Shown piece after piece: positions 46,284 to 58,386 of a stretch of 64,000 bases of DNA. The notes under the pieces are model-generated. The model was not told the DNA's origin. It saw only the letters and a program-made list of their open reading frames with translations, and did no database searches. Both the position numbers and the translations under genes were made by a program. The stretch lies in contig NZ_CALDKF010000114.1 of NCBI RefSeq assembly GCF_937898925.1, positions 28,378-92,377 of the forward strand, given 5' to 3'. Every line of letters begins with the position of its first letter. The first letter of the stretch is position 1. Origin of the DNA: an uncultured Methanobrevibacter sp. GTDB taxonomy: Archaea > Methanobacteriota > Methanobacteria > Methanobacteriales > Methanobacteriaceae.

Positions 46284-47405
46284 ATGAAGTTTTTTGAACA
46301 TAGTGCAAAAAAAGTTTTTGAAAGTGAAGGAATTAAAATTTTAGAAGGGCATGTTGTATACTCCCCTGAAGAGGCAATGGAAGTTGCTACTGAATTTGGT
46401 AGACCTATTGTACTCAAATCTCAAGTTTTAGTTGGTGGAAGAGGTAAAGCAGGAGGTATTAAGTTTGCAGACAACCCGGGTGAAGCATTTGAAATAGCTA
46501 ATGAGTTATTAAAGTTAGAGATTAAAGGTGAAAAAGTAAAACACTTGCTCATTGAAGAAAAAGCAAATATCCAAAGGGAATTTTTCTTAAGTGTTTCAAA
46601 TGACAGGGCAAATAAAACTCCAATCATTATGGCAAGTGCTGAAGGTGGGGTTGAAATTGAAGAATTGGCTAAGACATCCCCTGAAAAAATCATTAGGTAT
46701 AATGTAGACCCATTAAAAGAGTTCTTGCCTTATGAAGCTCGTGAAATAGCTCGTAAAATGGGAGTGGGCTCTGAATTGATGTCTCAAATTGGTGCTATCA
46801 TTTGGAAGCTCTATAATGTTTATGATAAGTACGATGCAGAAATTGCAGAAATTAACCCTCTTATCTTAACAGATGATGGTTTGATTGCAGCTGATGCAAA
46901 ATTGGAAATTGAAAATGATGCTTTATTCCGTCATCAAGATCAAGTAAGACAAAACAGATTCAAGAAAAAGGATTTTGCATTTGTAAAGCTTGATGGTGAC
47001 ATTGCAGTTATCGGAAATGGTGCGGGATTGACCTTAACAGGTATGGATATGGTTACCTTATTCGGTGGAAAACCTGCAACTTTCTTGGATATCGGTGGTG
47101 GAGCATCTGATGAATCCATTAAAAAAGCTTTAAACTTAGTTTTAAATTACCCTCCTGTAAAAGTGGTATTCCTTAATGTTTTAGGTGGTATTACCAGAGC
47201 GGATGATGTTGCAAGAGGTGTAATTGCAGCTTTAGAAGATAACAAATGGGATGTAAACATTGTAACAAGACTTACCGGTACAAATGAAGAGGAAGGTCAA
47301 AGATTACTTGAAGAAGCAGGCATTCCTTATGAAATCTCATTAGAAGAAGCTGCTAAAAAAGCAGTTGCAATGTGTGAAGAGATTAAAGCAAAAGAAGCTA
47401 AATAG
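46284..47405 (+). CDS. sucC: Succinyl-CoA synthetase beta subunit (ADP/GDP-forming)
   Basis: The product has 373 residues from ATG at 46284; an in-frame GTG nine bases upstream lies inside the GAGTGA site. An ATP-grasp domain covers the first 240 residues (VLVGGRGKAGGIKFA, AEINPLILTDDGLIAADAK), and the CoA-ligase part has FLDIGGGASDE and NVLGGITRADDVARG. It makes succinyl-CoA for the adjacent Kor enzyme. The alpha partner sucD is not in the window, so the subunits are encoded apart. Confidence 0.95.
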   Translation: MKFFEHSAKKVFESEGIKILEGHVVYSPEEAMEVATEFGRPIVLKSQVLVGGRGKAGGIKFADNPGEAFEIANELLKLEIKGEKVKHLLIEEKANIQREFFLSVSNDRANKTPIIMASAEGGVEIEELAKTSPEKIIRYNVDPLKEFLPYEAREIARKMGVGSELMSQIGAIIWKLYNVYDKYDAEIAEINPLILTDDGLIAADAKLEIENDALFRHQDQVRQNRFKKKDFAFVKLDGDIAVIGNGAGLTLTGMDMVTLFGGKPATFLDIGGGASDESIKKALNLVLNYPPVKVVFLNVLGGITRADDVARGVIAALEDNKWDVNIVTRLTGTNEEEGQRLLEEAGIPYEISLEEAAKKAVAMCEEIKAKEAK

Positions 47406-47629
47406 TTCTTCTTTTACTTTTTTTTATTTCTATTTATTTTTTTTATTAGTTACTTTTTTTATTAGATAATTACTTTTTTTATTAGTTATTAACTTTTTTT
47501 AGATTATTTACTTTTTTAGATTTTTTTATTATTTGCACTGTTTTTTTAGTCATTTTTGGGATGATTTTATTTTTCCTTAAACTATTTATATATTGGTCAA
47601 CAAAGTTTATTTAAAAATGATGTGATAAT

Positions 47630-48184
47630 ATGAAAGTGTTAGGTATTAATTCAAGTCCTAGAGAAGAAAGTAATGTTAGAATAGCCTTGGAAACTGCTTT
47701 GGAAGCTGCTGAAGCAAAAGGTGCAGAAACAGAAATCATTGATGTAAATTCTTTAGCTATTTCTCCATGTCAAGCAGATAATTACTGTAAGGAACATGAT
47801 TCCGAATGTGCTTTGCATGATGAGATGGATGATATTTACAAAAAGATTGAAGAAGCAGATGGAATCATCTTAGGAACTCCTATCTATTTCTTTGATATTA
47901 CCGCTCAAGCTAAAACTGTCATTGACAGATTATATTGTTATTTCATGAATGAAAAATATTCTGAATTGTTCTCTAACAAAAAAGTCGCAATTATTGCAAC
48001 TAATGGTGGTGCACCTGTAGAAGCATTTGAAGGTTCCTTAAAAACTCAAATGGTTGCATTTGAAACATTAGGATTCCAAACTGGAGATATCCTTGTATTA
48101 GGCGATAATAATATTCCTGGCGGTATTAAAGAAAAAGAAGATCAATTAGGAAAAGCTAAGGCTCTTGGTGAAACTTTAATATAA
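47630..48184 (+). CDS. NADPH-dependent FMN reductase-like flavoprotein
   Basis: A 184-residue flavodoxin-fold protein: MKVLGINSSPREESNVRIAL is the phosphate loop and GTPIYFFDITAQAKTVIDRL the isoalloxazine-side motif. Three cysteines (CQADNYCKEHDSEC, about 47-61) sit where iron-sulfur flavoproteins carry their cluster, but the spacing is not the usual compact motif. Electron carrier or quinone/nitro reductase are the family roles; the substrate is unknown. GATGTGATA precedes the ATG, and the gene stands alone. Confidence 0.82.
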   Translation: MKVLGINSSPREESNVRIALETALEAAEAKGAETEIIDVNSLAISPCQADNYCKEHDSECALHDEMDDIYKKIEEADGIILGTPIYFFDITAQAKTVIDRLYCYFMNEKYSELFSNKKVAIIATNGGAPVEAFEGSLKTQMVAFETLGFQTGDILVLGDNNIPGGIKEKEDQLGKAKALGETLI

Positions 48185-48269
48185 TCCTTTCCTAATTTCT
48201 TTAAATCTATTTTTTAATAATTTTATTTTTTTCAATTATTTTTAATTTTTTTTAATTATTTTTTATTTT

Positions 48270-49184
48270 TTATTCCAATAAAACAACTCTGCTGACTTCA
48301 GACTCTTTAGCCAATTCTCTTCCGGTTTTATCCGCTATTTCTTGGGCAAAGTCACGAACTTCTTGGTTTGATGGCATATTGTCAAGGCTTAATCTTTTTC
48401 TGGAAGATCCTACAAACATGTATGCTTTCACTTCAACATATTTTGGGTTTGCCTTATTGATCAGTTTAGCATATTCGTCAGTGTTTATCATGTTTTTGCC
48501 CTTAACTGAAGTGATTCTAATTGCTGTTCTGCTGTTAAAACTGTTCATCAGTTCAAGTGTTTTGTTTAAATTGCTCCAAGCATCATTTATTTGAGGGTTA
48601 CAGAGTTCTTTATACACTTTCTCGTTAGGTGCATCTAAGGAAACATATAGTTGTGTTGGTTCGTTTTCAAGGCTTCCAAGTTTTTCCCAATACATTCCAT
48701 TGCTCACTAAAAATGTTGTGAAATCCTGTCTATGAAATTCCGCTAAAAGTTCATCAATTTCAGGATATAAAGTCGGTTCACCCGCAAGTGAGATTGCAGC
48801 GTTTGTCGGCTTCTTGCTTTCTTCAAGCTTTTTCTTGTCTGCCTTTTTATTTCCACCAAAACCACATAATAGATTGTTTTGAGCTTTTATGGCACCTTCA
48901 ATAATTGTTTTAGGATCATCATATTCCCCTTCCCATTCTATTCTGGTCTGACTTAAGTCTCTCCAGCAAAAAGAGCATTTTTGGTTACAGAATGGTACAG
49001 CTGGAGACATTTGAAGGCATCTGTGGGATTGAACTCCGTAGAATTGCTCTTTATAGCACACTCCTTCATTAACCATGCTTTTTCTTGTCCAATGACAGAT
49101 TTTTGCAGCAGCATGGCCGTGCTCCCCTACAAATCTATAACCGCTGTATTCCAATTTTGCTTGTTCTTCTTTAGTGAATGCCAT
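48270..49184 (-). CDS. taw1: tRNA 4-demethylwyosine synthase Taw1 (radical SAM)
   Basis: The 304-residue radical-SAM enzyme uses pyruvate to build the tricyclic base on m1G37 of tRNA-Phe. The SAM cluster motif is CNQKCSFCWRD, with an additional cysteine set before it (KICHWT, GVCYKEQ, HRCLQM) for the second cluster. AISLAGEPTLYPEI and VSLDAPNEKVYKEL are family hallmarks. It is transcribed alone against its neighbours, divergent from tpiA. Confidence 0.95.
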   Translation of the reverse strand: MAFTKEEQAKLEYSGYRFVGEHGHAAAKICHWTRKSMVNEGVCYKEQFYGVQSHRCLQMSPAVPFCNQKCSFCWRDLSQTRIEWEGEYDDPKTIIEGAIKAQNNLLCGFGGNKKADKKKLEESKKPTNAAISLAGEPTLYPEIDELLAEFHRQDFTTFLVSNGMYWEKLGSLENEPTQLYVSLDAPNEKVYKELCNPQINDAWSNLNKTLELMNSFNSRTAIRITSVKGKNMINTDEYAKLINKANPKYVEVKAYMFVGSSRKRLSLDNMPSNQEVRDFAQEIADKTGRELAKESEVSRVVLLE

Positions 49185-49299
49185 AATAATCCTTTTGATT
49201 TTTTGTTGATTAAAATAATTTAAATATAATTAAGAATATATATTTTATTAATATAGTAATAATTTTTTTAATTATTCTATTTATTATTTATCATACTAA

Positions 49300-49359
49300 A
49301 ATGCATAAATATTAGATGTATAAATGTTTGATGTATAAATGTTTGATGCATAAATGCTA
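49300..49359 (+). repeat. 15-bp tandem repeat upstream of tpiA
   Basis: Four imperfect copies of GATGTATAAATGTTT (two exact, at 49315-49329 and 49330-49344) lie in the divergent promoter region between taw1 and tpiA. Each contains TATAAAT or CATAAAT, so the repeat multiplies TATA-like elements about 40-95 bp before the tpiA start. Confidence 0.8.
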
Positions 49360-49396
49360 AATGTTATTTAATTATAGTTTTTAAGGAGGATTTGAT

Positions 49397-50071
49397 TTGA
49401 GTCTTAAAACACCTGTTGTTATATTAAATTTTAAAACTTATTTGGAATCCAGTGGTGAAAAGGCATTGGATTTGGCTAATGCTTTAGAAAGTGCTGGTGA
49501 AGAATCTGGAATTACAATGGTTGCTGTACCGCAAGCTATTGATATTTATAGAATTAAAGAGGAAACCAATATTCCTGTACTTTCTCAACATATTGATGCA
49601 GTATCCCCTGGAGGCCATACTGGAAGCAACTTGTTTGAAAGTTTCGTAGCAAGCGGTATCGATGGGACTTTATTGAATCACTCTGAATGCAGAATGACTC
49701 TTGCAGACATTGCAGAAGTTGTTAAAAAGACAAAAGAGGCAGAACTCATTTCATGTGTCTGTACCAATAATATTGAAACAAGTGTTGCAGCAGCTACCTT
49801 TTCACCGGATTACGTTGCAGTGGAACCGCCTGAACTTATCGGTACTGGAATACCTGTTTCCAAAGCTGATCCTGAAGTTGTAAAGGGAAGCGTATCCAAA
49901 GTTAAAGCCATTGACAAGGATGTTAAGGTTTTATGTGGGGCAGGAATTTCAACTGGTGATGATATGGCTGCAGCTATTGAATTAGGTGCTGAAGGAGTTC
50001 TTTTAGCTTCTGGAATCATTAAGGCAGAAAGCCCTAAAGACGCATTATTGGATTTAGTAAGTAAGATTTAA
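49397..50071 (+). CDS. tpiA: Triosephosphate isomerase
   Basis: The 224-residue archaeal enzyme interconverts glyceraldehyde 3-phosphate and dihydroxyacetone phosphate. VVILNFKTYLESSG holds the catalytic Asn/Lys, GTLLNHSECRM the histidine and AVEPPELIGTG the glutamate; GAGISTGDD and GVLLASGIIKA bind phosphate. The short archaeal length is normal. The TTG start follows AAGGAGG. pgk starts 41 bp after the stop, so they are probably co-transcribed. Confidence 0.97.
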   Translation: MSLKTPVVILNFKTYLESSGEKALDLANALESAGEESGITMVAVPQAIDIYRIKEETNIPVLSQHIDAVSPGGHTGSNLFESFVASGIDGTLLNHSECRMTLADIAEVVKKTKEAELISCVCTNNIETSVAAATFSPDYVAVEPPELIGTGIPVSKADPEVVKGSVSKVKAIDKDVKVLCGAGISTGDDMAAAIELGAEGVLLASGIIKAESPKDALLDLVSKI

Positions 50072-50112
50072 TTTTCTTTAAATTATGGAAATGATTGTTA
50101 TTGAGTGAAATT

Positions 50113-51342
50113 ATGGCTAACTTTAATACTATTGATGATTTTGATGTAAATGGCAAAACAGTTTTAGTTAGGATTGACATCAACTCTCCTGTAGATCCTA
50201 ATTCTGGAATCATTTTAGATGACACCCGTATGAAATTGCATGCTGAAACCATTAAGGAATTATCTATGAAAGGTGCTAAAACTGTTATTCTTGCTCACCA
50301 AAGTCGTCCAGGTAAAGATGATTTTACCACATTGGAGCAACATGCTGTCGTTTTATCTAGAGCGGTCGGTTTGGAAGTGAAATATGTTGATTCCATCTTT
50401 TCATCTAAGGCAAGGGAATCAATTATAGCTTTAGAACCTGGACAAATCTTGCTTTTGGAAAATGTCAGGTTCTTTTCAGAGGAGCAATTGAAGCGTTCCG
50501 CTGAAGAGGAAGCCACTTCTGTGCTTGTAAAAACATTGACTCCTTTAGTTGATTATTTTGTAAATGATGCTTTTGCTGCAGCACACAGGTCCCAAACTTC
50601 ATTGGTTGGGTTTACAAGAACTGTTCCATCAGCAGCAGGCAGGGTCATGGAAAAGGAATTGACAGTTATTGGCAACGCTTTAGAGAATGTTCAACACCCA
50701 TGTGTTTTTGCTTTAGGTGGAATGAAGGCAGACGATTCAATTACAGTTACTGAAAACGTTTTGGAAAACGGCACTGCAGATTATGTCCTTGTTTCAGGTC
50801 TTGTTGCTAATATATTCATTTGGGCAGCAGGTTATGATATCAAATCCACTAACAAGAACTTCATTGAATCAAGAGGATATCTTGATATGGTGGATAAATG
50901 CAGAGACCTCATTGAAAGGTTTGGAGATAAGATCGTTTATCCTACTGATGTTGCAGTAAGTGTTCAAGGTGATAGGGCAGATGTAACTATTGAAAACATT
51001 CCTGATGCTTCAATTTTTGATATTGGCAGAGAATCATTGATCAAATATTCCAAGATTCTAAGAGAGGCAAAAACCATTTTCGCAAATGGTCCTGCTGGTG
51101 TGTTTGAAGACCCTAAATTTGCAATCGGTACCGAGGATATCATCAATGCAATTGCGTCATCAAAAGGATTTTCAGTTATTGGTGGAGGGCATATTGCAGC
51201 AGCTACCGTTAATTTAGGATATGGTGATAAGATGGATCATATCAGTAGTGGTGGTGGAGCTTCCATTGATATGTTGGCTGGCAATCCATTACCTGCAGTT
51301 GTGGCTCTTGAAGAGTCTAAGGAATTATTTGATGGTAAATAA
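50113..51342 (+). CDS. pgk: Phosphoglycerate kinase
   Basis: The product has 409 residues from ATG at 50113 behind GAGTGAAA; a TTG 18 bp upstream is rejected. KTVLVRIDINSPVDP is the N-terminal substrate motif, VILAHQSRPGKDD and FVNDAFAAAHRSQTSLVGF follow, and GPAGVFEDP plus the C-terminal GGGHIAAATVNLG form the nucleotide site. It interconverts 1,3-bisphosphoglycerate and 3-phosphoglycerate. The stop codon lies in the first unit of a 13-bp tandem repeat. Confidence 0.97.
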   Translation: MANFNTIDDFDVNGKTVLVRIDINSPVDPNSGIILDDTRMKLHAETIKELSMKGAKTVILAHQSRPGKDDFTTLEQHAVVLSRAVGLEVKYVDSIFSSKARESIIALEPGQILLLENVRFFSEEQLKRSAEEEATSVLVKTLTPLVDYFVNDAFAAAHRSQTSLVGFTRTVPSAAGRVMEKELTVIGNALENVQHPCVFALGGMKADDSITVTENVLENGTADYVLVSGLVANIFIWAAGYDIKSTNKNFIESRGYLDMVDKCRDLIERFGDKIVYPTDVAVSVQGDRADVTIENIPDASIFDIGRESLIKYSKILREAKTIFANGPAGVFEDPKFAIGTEDIINAIASSKGFSVIGGGHIAAATVNLGYGDKMDHISSGGGASIDMLAGNPLPAVVALEESKELFDGK

Positions 51343-51399
51343 TCCTTGTAAATAATCCTTGTAAATAATCCTTGTAAATAATCCTTGTAAATAATTCTT
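51337..51399 (+). repeat. 13-bp tandem repeat starting at the pgk stop codon
   Basis: Four exact copies of AAATAATCCTTGT (51337-51388) and a partial fifth follow one another. The first AAATAA is the last Lys codon and stop of pgk, so each repeat carries a copy of that end. The rest of the 339-bp spacer to thiM is AT-rich with no gene seen. Confidence 0.92.
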
Positions 51400-51681
51400 A
51401 AAATAATAATATTTTTAATAATAAATAATTTTTATTTCTAAAAAAATTATTTATTCTACTTATTTTCTTTTTTTAATTTTATTCTTATTTTTTATTCATT
51501 TAATTCTTTTTCATAAAAATTTTTAATGATTTTTACCATATTTTCTAGTTATTTTAAATACTTTTTAAAAATTTCATATAATTTATAATGAATAATCATG
51601 ATAAATTATACAAAACTTTATATAAAAATAAAGATAAAAGATAAGAATGTTGAAAAAATTTAAGATTTTAAAGGTTATAAA

Positions 51682-52581
51682 ATGACAGATGAAATTATAA
51701 TTGCTGACAGTGAAAATGTAAAAAACGCATTAAATGGATTTCAAAACGCTTTAAAAAATGTAAAGGAAATTTCTCCTTTGACTTTTTGCATTACCAATTT
51801 TGTAACAGTTACTGATTGTGCGAATGCAGCATTAGCTATTGGTGCATCACCAATCATGTCCAATGGTGCTGAAGAAGGTGGAGAAATAGTAAATATTGCA
51901 AGTGCTCTTGTAATCAATATAGGTACATTAAGCAAAGCTCAGAATGAATTGATGAGAAACAGTGCAAACCAGGCTAAGGAAATCAATAAGCCTATCATTT
52001 TTGATCCAGTAGGTGCAGGTGTAAGCGCTCTTAGAAATGACATGACAACGGAAATTGTTGAAAATTATCCTCTTGCATTAATTAGAGGTAACATGTCTGA
52101 AATTAAAGCCATTACCAAATTGATTAATCTTGATGAAAGCAATGATTCCGTAGCTAAAGGTGTGGATGTAGCAGCAAGTGATGTTATTTCTAAGGATAAT
52201 TTAGCTGTCAATGGATTGGTCGTAAAAGAATTGGCTAAGGAATTAAATACTGTTGTTATTGCAAGTGGTCCTATTGATATTATTTCAGATGGTGATGTGA
52301 CTTTTGGTCTTGAGAATGGTGATGAGATGATGCCTCTTATCACTGGTAGCGGCTGTATGCTAACTACAATCATGGGATCATATGTAGGTGCTAACGAACC
52401 ATTGATTGGAGGAATTACTGCTTGTGCTTTAATGGCAGTTGCAGGTGAAAATGCTGCAGAATATGTAAGGAAAAATGATTTAGGTACCGGCAGTTTCAGA
52501 ACAGTATTAATTGATAATTTATATAAATTGACTGCTGAAGAATTAGTGGAAAGAGCTAATTTATTTGAAATCAACATCTAA
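51682..52581 (+). CDS. thiM: Hydroxyethylthiazole kinase
   Basis: A 299-residue ribokinase-like kinase. FCITNFVTVTDCANAALAIGASPIMS is the conserved N-terminal stretch, PIIFDPVGAGVSALR binds substrate, ALIRGNMSEI follows, and LITGSGCMLTTIMGSYVG supplies the catalytic Cys/anion hole near the ATP site. It phosphorylates the thiazole alcohol for thiamine salvage. AAAGGTTA precedes the ATG. thiE follows after 43 bp, forming a salvage pair. No TPP riboswitch was recognised upstream. Confidence 0.96.
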   Translation: MTDEIIIADSENVKNALNGFQNALKNVKEISPLTFCITNFVTVTDCANAALAIGASPIMSNGAEEGGEIVNIASALVINIGTLSKAQNELMRNSANQAKEINKPIIFDPVGAGVSALRNDMTTEIVENYPLALIRGNMSEIKAITKLINLDESNDSVAKGVDVAASDVISKDNLAVNGLVVKELAKELNTVVIASGPIDIISDGDVTFGLENGDEMMPLITGSGCMLTTIMGSYVGANEPLIGGITACALMAVAGENAAEYVRKNDLGTGSFRTVLIDNLYKLTAEELVERANLFEINI

Positions 52582-52624
52582 ATAACATCTGTATTTCATC
52601 TAATTAGATAGGAAAGTTGGTTAA

Positions 52625-53254
52625 ATGAAAAAAGAGGATATTGATTATTCAGTTTATTTGGTTACAGACCGTAGGAATAAAACTGATGAGGAATTTTTAA
52701 ACATTATTGAAGAAGCAATTAAAGGTGGAACCACTGTTGTTCAGCTTCGTGAAAAGACTGCTTCAACAAAGGAGTTCTATGATTTGGCTTTAAGAGTTAA
52801 GGAAATCACCAGCAGATATGGTGTTCCATTGTTGATTAATGATAGAATTGACATAGCTCTTGCAGTTGATAGTGAAGGTGTTCATATTGGTCAGGATGAT
52901 ATGCCTGCAGATATCGCTCGTGAAATAATTGGCGAAGATAAGATATTAGGTGTTTCAGCTTCAACTGTTGAAGAGGCTAAAAAAGCTGAGAAGGATAGTG
53001 CAGATTATATAGGTTCCGGTGCTGTTTTTCCTACAGCTACTAAGGATGATGCAGATTCAGTCTCTAAAGAGGAATTAAAGGAAATTGTAGATTCAATTGA
53101 CATTCCTGTAGTGGCTATTGGTGGAATCACTGTAGAAAATGCCAATACATTAAAGGGTAGTGGCATTGCAGGATTTTCAGTTGTAAGTGCAATCATGAGT
53201 GCTGAAGATCCAAAAGAGGCTTCCAAAAAATTAAAGGAAATTTATTTCTCTTAA
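52625..53254 (+). CDS. thiE: Thiamine-phosphate synthase
   Basis: The 209-residue TIM-barrel enzyme joins the thiazole phosphate with the pyrimidine pyrophosphate. Motifs are VYLVTDRRN, TVVQLREKTAST, LLINDRIDIALA, VHIGQDDMPA, GSGAVFPTATKDD and VAIGGITVEN. It is the partner of thiM just upstream, so together they convert salvaged thiazole to thiamine phosphate. GGAAAG lies before the ATG. A T-rich tract follows the stop. Confidence 0.97.
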   Translation: MKKEDIDYSVYLVTDRRNKTDEEFLNIIEEAIKGGTTVVQLREKTASTKEFYDLALRVKEITSRYGVPLLINDRIDIALAVDSEGVHIGQDDMPADIAREIIGEDKILGVSASTVEEAKKAEKDSADYIGSGAVFPTATKDDADSVSKEELKEIVDSIDIPVVAIGGITVENANTLKGSGIAGFSVVSAIMSAEDPKEASKKLKEIYFS

Positions 53255-53500
53255 TTTCTTTATTTTTTTTATTGAAACCGCTTATTTTTTCTTAATTTTT
53301 CCACTTTTTCTATTTTCTTTTTATTTTCTCTATTTTCTTTTTATTTTTCTATTTCTTATTTATTTTAATTTAAAGAAAATATATTCAATAGTAAACTATT
53401 TAAATGATATTTTACTAATTACTATTGTTGAATATTTTTATGGAATATTTCCATATCGGACATTCCATTTGAATATTGATTCTATTTTTGATTTTTCATT

Positions 53501-53574
<74 letters not shown>

Positions 53575-53692
53575 TTATATAATTTGATTGTGTAATTTGA
53601 GTCAGTTATATGATTTTACTAATCAGTTATATGATTTACCAAAACATTTATATATTATGGTAATATAAAATAAGTATGTTGTATAAATATTG

Positions 53693-53769
<77 letters not shown>

Positions 53770-53780
53770 CTTTGTATCTA

Positions 53781-53854
53781 CCCGACTTAGCTCAATTTGG
53801 CAGAGCGTTGGACTGTAGATCCAAATGTTGCTGGTTCAAGTCCGGCAGTCGGGA
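53781..53854 (+). tRNA. tRNA-Tyr (GTA)
   Basis: The acceptor CCCGACT pairs with AGTCGGG; the first pair is C-G, the archaeal identity mark for tyrosine. The anticodon arm TTGGA-CTGTAGA-TCCAA gives GTA. It starts 11 bp after tRNA-Pro, so they are probably one transcript. No intron or CCA is seen. Confidence 0.95.
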
Positions 53855-54005
53855 TTTTATTATTATACTATTTTATCATATGTTTTTTTTATCTTGAAAT
53901 TTGATTTTTTGAATTTCAATTGATTAAAAAGTATGATAGGTAGAAACATTTAAATATAATAATAAATATACCATTTTATGAGTATAATTTATACTCACAT
54001 AGTTT

Positions 54006-54077
54006 GCCCTGGTGGTGTAGGGGCTATCATGTGGGCCTGTCGAGCCCGCGACTCGGGTTCAAATCCCGGCCAGGGCG
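54006..54077 (+). tRNA. tRNA-Asp (GTC)
   Basis: The acceptor GCCCTGG pairs with CCAGGGC, the anticodon loop CTGTCGA gives GTC, the T-arm is CGGGTTCAAATCCCG and the discriminator is G. A TATA-like TTTAAATATA lies about 50 bp upstream. No CCA is encoded. Confidence 0.95.
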
Positions 54078-54128
54078 CTTAACTATATGTTAAGTAAGAT
54101 AGCCACATTGTATTTCATTTGTTTAATC

Positions 54129-54203
<75 letters not shown>

Positions 54204-54647
54204 CTCTGATTTTTTTTATTTATTAACTTTACTAAATTTAAATTTTTAAATTAACATTTTTTCGAAGATTTTTTAATTATTAATGTCTTATTTAAATCAT
54301 ATTTAAATTTATATTGTATTTGACTTAGAATTTATTCTACTAGAATTGGGTGATTTATTTATATTAATTGGGGGTAATGTTTAATTTCATAAATTCAAGT
54401 GTTTATCTATTTTTTATTTTTAATGAATTTTTACTGTATTTGATTTATGAATGATTTGCATTATCGAATTTTGATATGAATTAGATCTATTCTATGATGG
54501 TGAAGAAGTAAGGGATTGTAAAAAATTAATGAAAAATTAAATTTTATTTAAAGTATTTAAAGTTTAAATTATGATTAATATTAGAAATTTCATTTAGAAG
54601 AAAGTTATTCATTACAAATTGTTTAAAAGTTTTATCGGAGGAATATT
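54204..54647 (+). other. Spacer between tRNA-Lys and the RNA polymerase operon
   Basis: A 444-bp AT-rich region that should contain the rpo operon promoter. T-runs just after tRNA-Lys probably terminate it. I see no additional RNA gene or ORF. Confidence 0.5.
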
Positions 54648-54896
54648 TTGGCATTTAATATATTAAACCATAGTGCTGTTCCTAAGCACGAAATTTTGTC
54701 TGATGATGAAATTGAAGAGATTTTTGCAGATGTTGATTATGACATTAGTCAACTTCCGAAAATTAAAGTAAATGATCCTGTTTCTAAAGCTATTGGTGCT
54801 GAAGAAGGTCAAGTTCTAAAAATAACTCGTAAAAGTGAAACTGCAGGCATATTTGTTACATACAGGCTTGTAAGTGGAGAAAATAATCAAAAATAA
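54648..54896 (+). CDS. rpoH: DNA-directed RNA polymerase subunit H (RPB5-like)
   Basis: The 82-residue archaeal subunit H, equivalent to the C-terminal domain of eukaryotic RPB5. HSAVPKHEILSDDEIEEIF and the VNDPVSKAIGAEEGQVLKIT stretch are conserved, as is ITRKSETAGIFVTYRLV at the end. The TTG start follows CGGAGGA. It heads the operon rpoH-rpoB2-rpoB1-rpoA1 in the order usual for methanogens, 49 bp before rpoB2. Confidence 0.97.
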   Translation: MAFNILNHSAVPKHEILSDDEIEEIFADVDYDISQLPKIKVNDPVSKAIGAEEGQVLKITRKSETAGIFVTYRLVSGENNQK

Positions 54897-54945
54897 TTTT
54901 TTTAATCTAGATTTTTAATTTATTGTATTATTTTGGAGATATTAA

Positions 54946-56514
54946 ATGAAAAATAAGACATGGGGTTTAGTAGATTCATTTTTTGATAAATATGATATTG
55001 TAGACCATCATATTAAATCTTATAACGATTTTGTTGAAAATCGTATACAAAAGATTATTGATATCACTGAACCAATCACTATTGAAAACGAAAAAGGAAA
55101 CTATACTCTTAGAACAGGTAAAATTAAAATTGAAAAACCTTTCACCAAAGAAGCAGACGGTTCTAAAAGTATGATTTATCCTACAGAAGCAAGACTTAGA
55201 AATTTAAACTATTCTGCTCACATGTACTTGGAAATGGCATTGCATGACAACAACAGCGATGAAGAGGAAGAATTGGAAGAAGTATACATTGGCGAATTGC
55301 CTCTCATGCTCAAATCCAGCATTTGTCATTTGCATGGGCTTACTGATAAGGAATTAATGGAAAAAGGGGAAGACCCTAAAGACCCTGGAGGTTATTTCAT
55401 TGTAAACGGTTCTGAAAGAGCTGTTGTAACTATGGAAGAAATCGCTCCTAACAAAATTATCTTGGAAAGAATTGATGAGCCTGAAGATAGACATGCAAAA
55501 GCTATTGTAACCTCAATTAAAAGTGGTTTCAGAGCAAGAATTACTTTAGAATACAAAAAACCACGTAAAAGCGGTGTGTTCTTAAGAATCTCTTTCCCAT
55601 ATGTTCCTGGAGAAATTCCATTAGTGATCTTGCTTAGAGCATTAGGATTATCAACTGACCAAGAAATCATTACAAAGATTTCTGATGATTTCAACTTCCA
55701 AATGTATATTGCAGACGATATTCAAGTATCTGAAAAAGACTTGAAATTGGATTCTGAATTAATGGCAGAAATGACTAATGAAGAAAGAGAAGAATACTTA
55801 AGAATGGCAGCTATCAAATACATTGGTAATAGAGTAGCTAAAGGAATGACTGAAGAGTACAGAATAAAACGTGCTGAAGATGTCATTGACAGATACTTAT
55901 TGCCTCATATGGGTATTGAATCTGATAAACGTTATGATAAAGCTATTTACTTAGCGGAAATGACTGAAATGTTGCTTCAAGTAATTGAAGGTCAAAGAGA
56001 ACCTCACGATAAGGACCATTACACCAATAAGAGATTAAGAGTTTCCGGTGACTTAATGGAAGACTTATTCAGAGTAGCTTTCTCTTCATTAACAAGAGAT
56101 ATGAGCTACCAACTTGAAAGAAGCTTATCCAGAGGTAAGGAACTTTCAATTAAGCAAGCTGTCCGTTCTGATGTTTTAACTGAAAATATCAAGCATGCAA
56201 TCGCTACCGGTAATTGGGTAGGCGGAAGAGCTGGGGTAAGCCAGCTTTTAGATAGAGTAAGTTACATGGCAACACTTTCTCACTTAAGAAGGGTTGTATC
56301 TCCTCTTACTAGAAGTCAACCTCACTTTGAAGCTAGGGACTTGCACCCTACTCAATTCGGTAAGATTTGTCCAAACGAAACACCAGAAGGACCAAACTGT
56401 GGATTAGTAAAGAATTTAGCTCTAATGTGTAAAATCTCTGAAGGTTTCGAGGAAGAAGAAGACCAAAAACTTGTAAACATCATTAGAGACATGGACGTAG
56501 AGATGATAGACTAA
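54946..56514 (+). CDS. rpoB2: RNA polymerase subunit B'' (N-terminal half of B)
   Basis: The 522-residue B'' subunit. Methanogens split the beta-like subunit in two; this is the N-terminal part, ending in [17 protein letters not shown], just where the split normally falls. [34 protein letters not shown] is typical. GGAGAT precedes the ATG. The stop lies 13 bp before rpoB1. Codon use is Methanobrevibacter-like throughout. Confidence 0.96.
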   Translation: MKNKTWGLVDSFFDKYDIVDHHIKSYNDFVENRIQKIIDITEPITIENEKGNYTLRTGKIKIEKPFTKEADGSKSMIYPTEARLRNLNYSAHMYLEMALHDNNSDEEEELEEVYIGELPLMLKSSICHLHGLTDKELMEKGEDPKDPGGYFIVNGSERAVVTMEEIAPNKIILERIDEPEDRHAKAIVTSIKSGFRARITLEYKKPRKSGVFLRISFPYVPGEIPLVILLRALGLSTDQEIITKISDDFNFQMYIADDIQVSEKDLKLDSELMAEMTNEEREEYLRMAAIKYIGNRVAKGMTEEYRIKRAEDVIDRYLLPHMGIESDKRYDKAIYLAEMTEMLLQVIEGQREPHDKDHYTNKRLRVSGDLMEDLFRVAFSSLTRDMSYQLERSLSRGKELSIKQAVRSDVLTENIKHAIATGNWVGGRAGVSQLLDRVSYMATLSHLRRVVSPLTRSQPHFEARDLHPTQFGKICPNETPEGPNCGLVKNLALMCKISEGFEEEEDQKLVNIIRDMDVEMID

Positions 56515-56527
56515 TCGGAGGGATTTT

Positions 56528-58339
<1,812 letters not shown>

Positions 58340-58386
58340 GAAATAAGGTGTTGAAATAAAAATAAATTTTTTAAGGAGCCAATATT

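Noticed and set aside
51400..51681. TPP riboswitch upstream of thiM
   Set aside because: The spacer is AT-rich and lacks the conserved CTGAGA and ACCTGA-type core elements.
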